From an uncultured Bacteroidota bacterium (GTDB taxonomy: Bacteria > Bacteroidota > Bacteroidia > UKL13-3), in the NCBI GenBank assembly GCA_903883965.1, contig CAISCU010000035.1:1-64000 (forward strand): a stretch of DNA of 64,000 nt, written 5' to 3'. Position 1 is the first letter of the stretch, and each line of letters starts with the position of its first letter. Below the pieces are notes generated by a model. The model made no database searches. It was not told where the DNA came from and was given only the letters and a program-made list of their open reading frames with translations. A program made the translations under genes and the position numbers. Below, in pieces: positions 62,967 to 64,000 of the stretch.

Positions 62967-63132
62967 GATTGCGACAGTTTTTAACCTTTAAAAGATGAAT
63001 ATTCTACAAGTATTTGCGTACAATGCTGATTTACTTGTACTTAAATGAATAAATATTTTAAAAGTTTTTTCAGAAAACGAGCCAAACTGATTTATTTCTG
63101 TAATAAAAGCCTGTATTTATTAATTTGGCCGA

Positions 63133-64000
63133 ATGATTCCGGAGAAATTTAAACAAATCATCAATAGCTTGCCGTCCTCACCCGGGATCTACAAATATTT
63201 TGACAAAGACAATCAGATCATATACATAGGTAAAGCTAAAAACCTAAAAAAAAGAGTCAGTAGCTATTTTAACAAAACCAATCACGAAAACAGAAAGACC
63301 ACTGTTTTGGTTAGTAAAATCGAAAAACTTGAATTTACAATTGTTGAAACGGAAACGGATGCTTTGCTTTTGGAAAATGTATTGATCAAGCAATTCCAGC
63401 CTCGCTTTAATATTCTTCTCAAAGACGATAAGACCTATCCTTTTATTTGTATCAAGGCTGAAAATTTCCCTAGAGTTTTTACAGTCAGGCAACGTATCAA
63501 AGATGGCTCAGAATATTATGGACCATATGCCAATGGCCACCTCATGTATACATTATTGGATTTGATCAAAAACCTATACCCTATTAGAACCTGTAATTTA
63601 TTGCTCAATCCTACTTCTATACAAGCTGGTAAATTCAAAACTTGTTTAGAATATGATATAGGCAATTGTAAGGCCCCTTGTGTTGGTTTACAATCTGAAA
63701 GCGATTACCAACAACAAATTAAACTGATCAAAGGAATTCTAAAAGGGAATTTATCGGAAGTAAAATCAGAACTAAAAAATCAAATGGCTGATGCTGTATC
63801 TCAGCTGCAATTTGAAAAAGCAGAATTACTGAAACGTAAATTCCTATTACTGGAAAACTACCAAAGTAAATCTACAATTGTTACTAAACTTTTTGACCCT
63901 GTAGAAGTATATAGCATTGTATCTGATGACAAATACGCTTATATCAACTTTTTAAAAGTTGTCAATGGCATGATAGTTCAAACCCAAACTTTTGAAATTA
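63133..64000 (+). CDS. uvrC: Excinuclease ABC subunit C (5' part, cut by window end)
   Basis: UvrC makes both incisions in nucleotide excision repair. The first 289 codons are present and the gene runs off the window. The start MIPEKFKQIINSLPSSPGIY leads into the GIY-YIG nuclease domain: GIYKYF (18-23), IIYIGKAKNLKKRV, and the Arg/Glu motif region NVLIKQFQPRFNILLKDDKTYP (abridged). A Cys-containing segment (CLEYDIGNCKAPCVG) and the start of the UVR domain (AVSQLQFEKAELLKRK) follow. The RNase H-like and HhH domains are beyond the edge. A TTAATTTG box lies 5 nt upstream of the ATG. Confidence 0.95.
   Translation, partial: MIPEKFKQIINSLPSSPGIYKYFDKDNQIIYIGKAKNLKKRVSSYFNKTNHENRKTTVLVSKIEKLEFTIVETETDALLLENVLIKQFQPRFNILLKDDKTYPFICIKAENFPRVFTVRQRIKDGSEYYGPYANGHLMYTLLDLIKNLYPIRTCNLLLNPTSIQAGKFKTCLEYDIGNCKAPCVGLQSESDYQQQIKLIKGILKGNLSEVKSELKNQMADAVSQLQFEKAELLKRKFLLLENYQSKSTIVTKLFDPVEVYSIVSDDKYAYINFLKVVNGMIVQTQTFEI

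Larger units (their letters stand above)
62766..63132. other. 367-nt divergent intergenic region between rpsL and uvrC
   Basis: It holds two minus-strand promoters for rpsL, a leader with two possible hairpins (CCC-GAAA-GGG at 62922-62932; GGTTAA/TTAACC at 62880-62901), and at its right end a TTAATTTG box (63120-63127) 5 nt before uvrC. No RNA gene or credible small protein is seen; an ATG frame of 17 codons at 62995 was not accepted. Confidence 0.6.

Noticed and set aside
62995-63048. Small plus-strand frame of 17 codons in the rpsL-uvrC gap
   Set aside because: Too short, with no signal peptide, motif or upstream signal; expected by chance.
1-64000. Mobile element, prophage or defence island
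   Set aside because: No transposase, integrase, phage, toxin-antitoxin, restriction or CRISPR gene was found, and the content is core metabolism and translation throughout.

Overview
The window is a 64-kb piece of chromosome from a member of the Bacteroidota. The base composition is AT-rich, and the best upstream signals are of the Bacteroidota type (a -33 TTG box and a -7 TAnnTTTG box) rather than E. coli type. Lipoprotein signal peptides, a dipeptidyl-peptidase IV, a GEVED/dockerin-like secreted giant, methylmalonyl-CoA epimerase and lipid-A/Kdo/heptose genes also fit. A free-living aquatic or soil member, perhaps of the Chitinophagales or Sphingobacteriales, is plausible, but the order cannot be fixed from this sequence alone. 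I see no prophage, insertion sequence, CRISPR array, tRNA or rRNA gene.

Positions 1-23 kb are ordinary housekeeping and transport genes, mostly on the minus strand: a POT peptide transporter, a DUF4197 lipoprotein, DPP IV, an FAD-linked oxidase with a cation-efflux pump, holA, rlmI, two genes of unknown function, an alkaline phosphatase, dprA, a nucleoside phosphorylase, a double universal-stress protein, a deoxynucleoside kinase, a beta-CASP nuclease, an APC permease, an RlmL-type methyltransferase and clpB. Positions 23-45 kb hold an aminotransferase, a 1646-residue secreted multidomain protein, heptose-7-phosphate kinase, dCTP deaminase, a WD40 protein, a phosphopantetheinyl transferase overlapping methylmalonyl-CoA epimerase, mfd, a lysine/alanine-repeat histone H1-like gene, cinA-uvrB, the UDP-glucuronate/UDP-xylose pair and waaA. 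A 45-codon lipoprotein gene lies between mfd and the H1-like gene.

Positions 45.7-62.8 kb are a single minus-strand run of 32 translation genes from rpsL to rplQ, with str, S10, spc and alpha operons joined and no tuf. It starts behind two good Bacteroidota-type promoters and ends at a UUCG-loop terminator. Within it only two gaps look regulatory: rpsN-rpsH, which has two hairpins, and secY-infA, which has a perfect inverted repeat and a promoter. The window ends inside uvrC.

Functional themes: nucleotide-excision and transcription-coupled repair (mfd, uvrB, uvrC), outer-membrane glycan building (rfaE1, waaA, ugd, uxs), nucleotide metabolism (dcd, dNK, phosphorylase) and translation. I found no convincing undescribed defence or mobile system. 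The more interesting signals are small: the unlisted lipoprotein, interlocking convergent stop codons, a terminator inside a coding sequence, structured gaps in the ribosomal operon, a recurrent TTAATTTG motif before genes, and the C-terminal dockerin-like doublet of the giant secreted protein.
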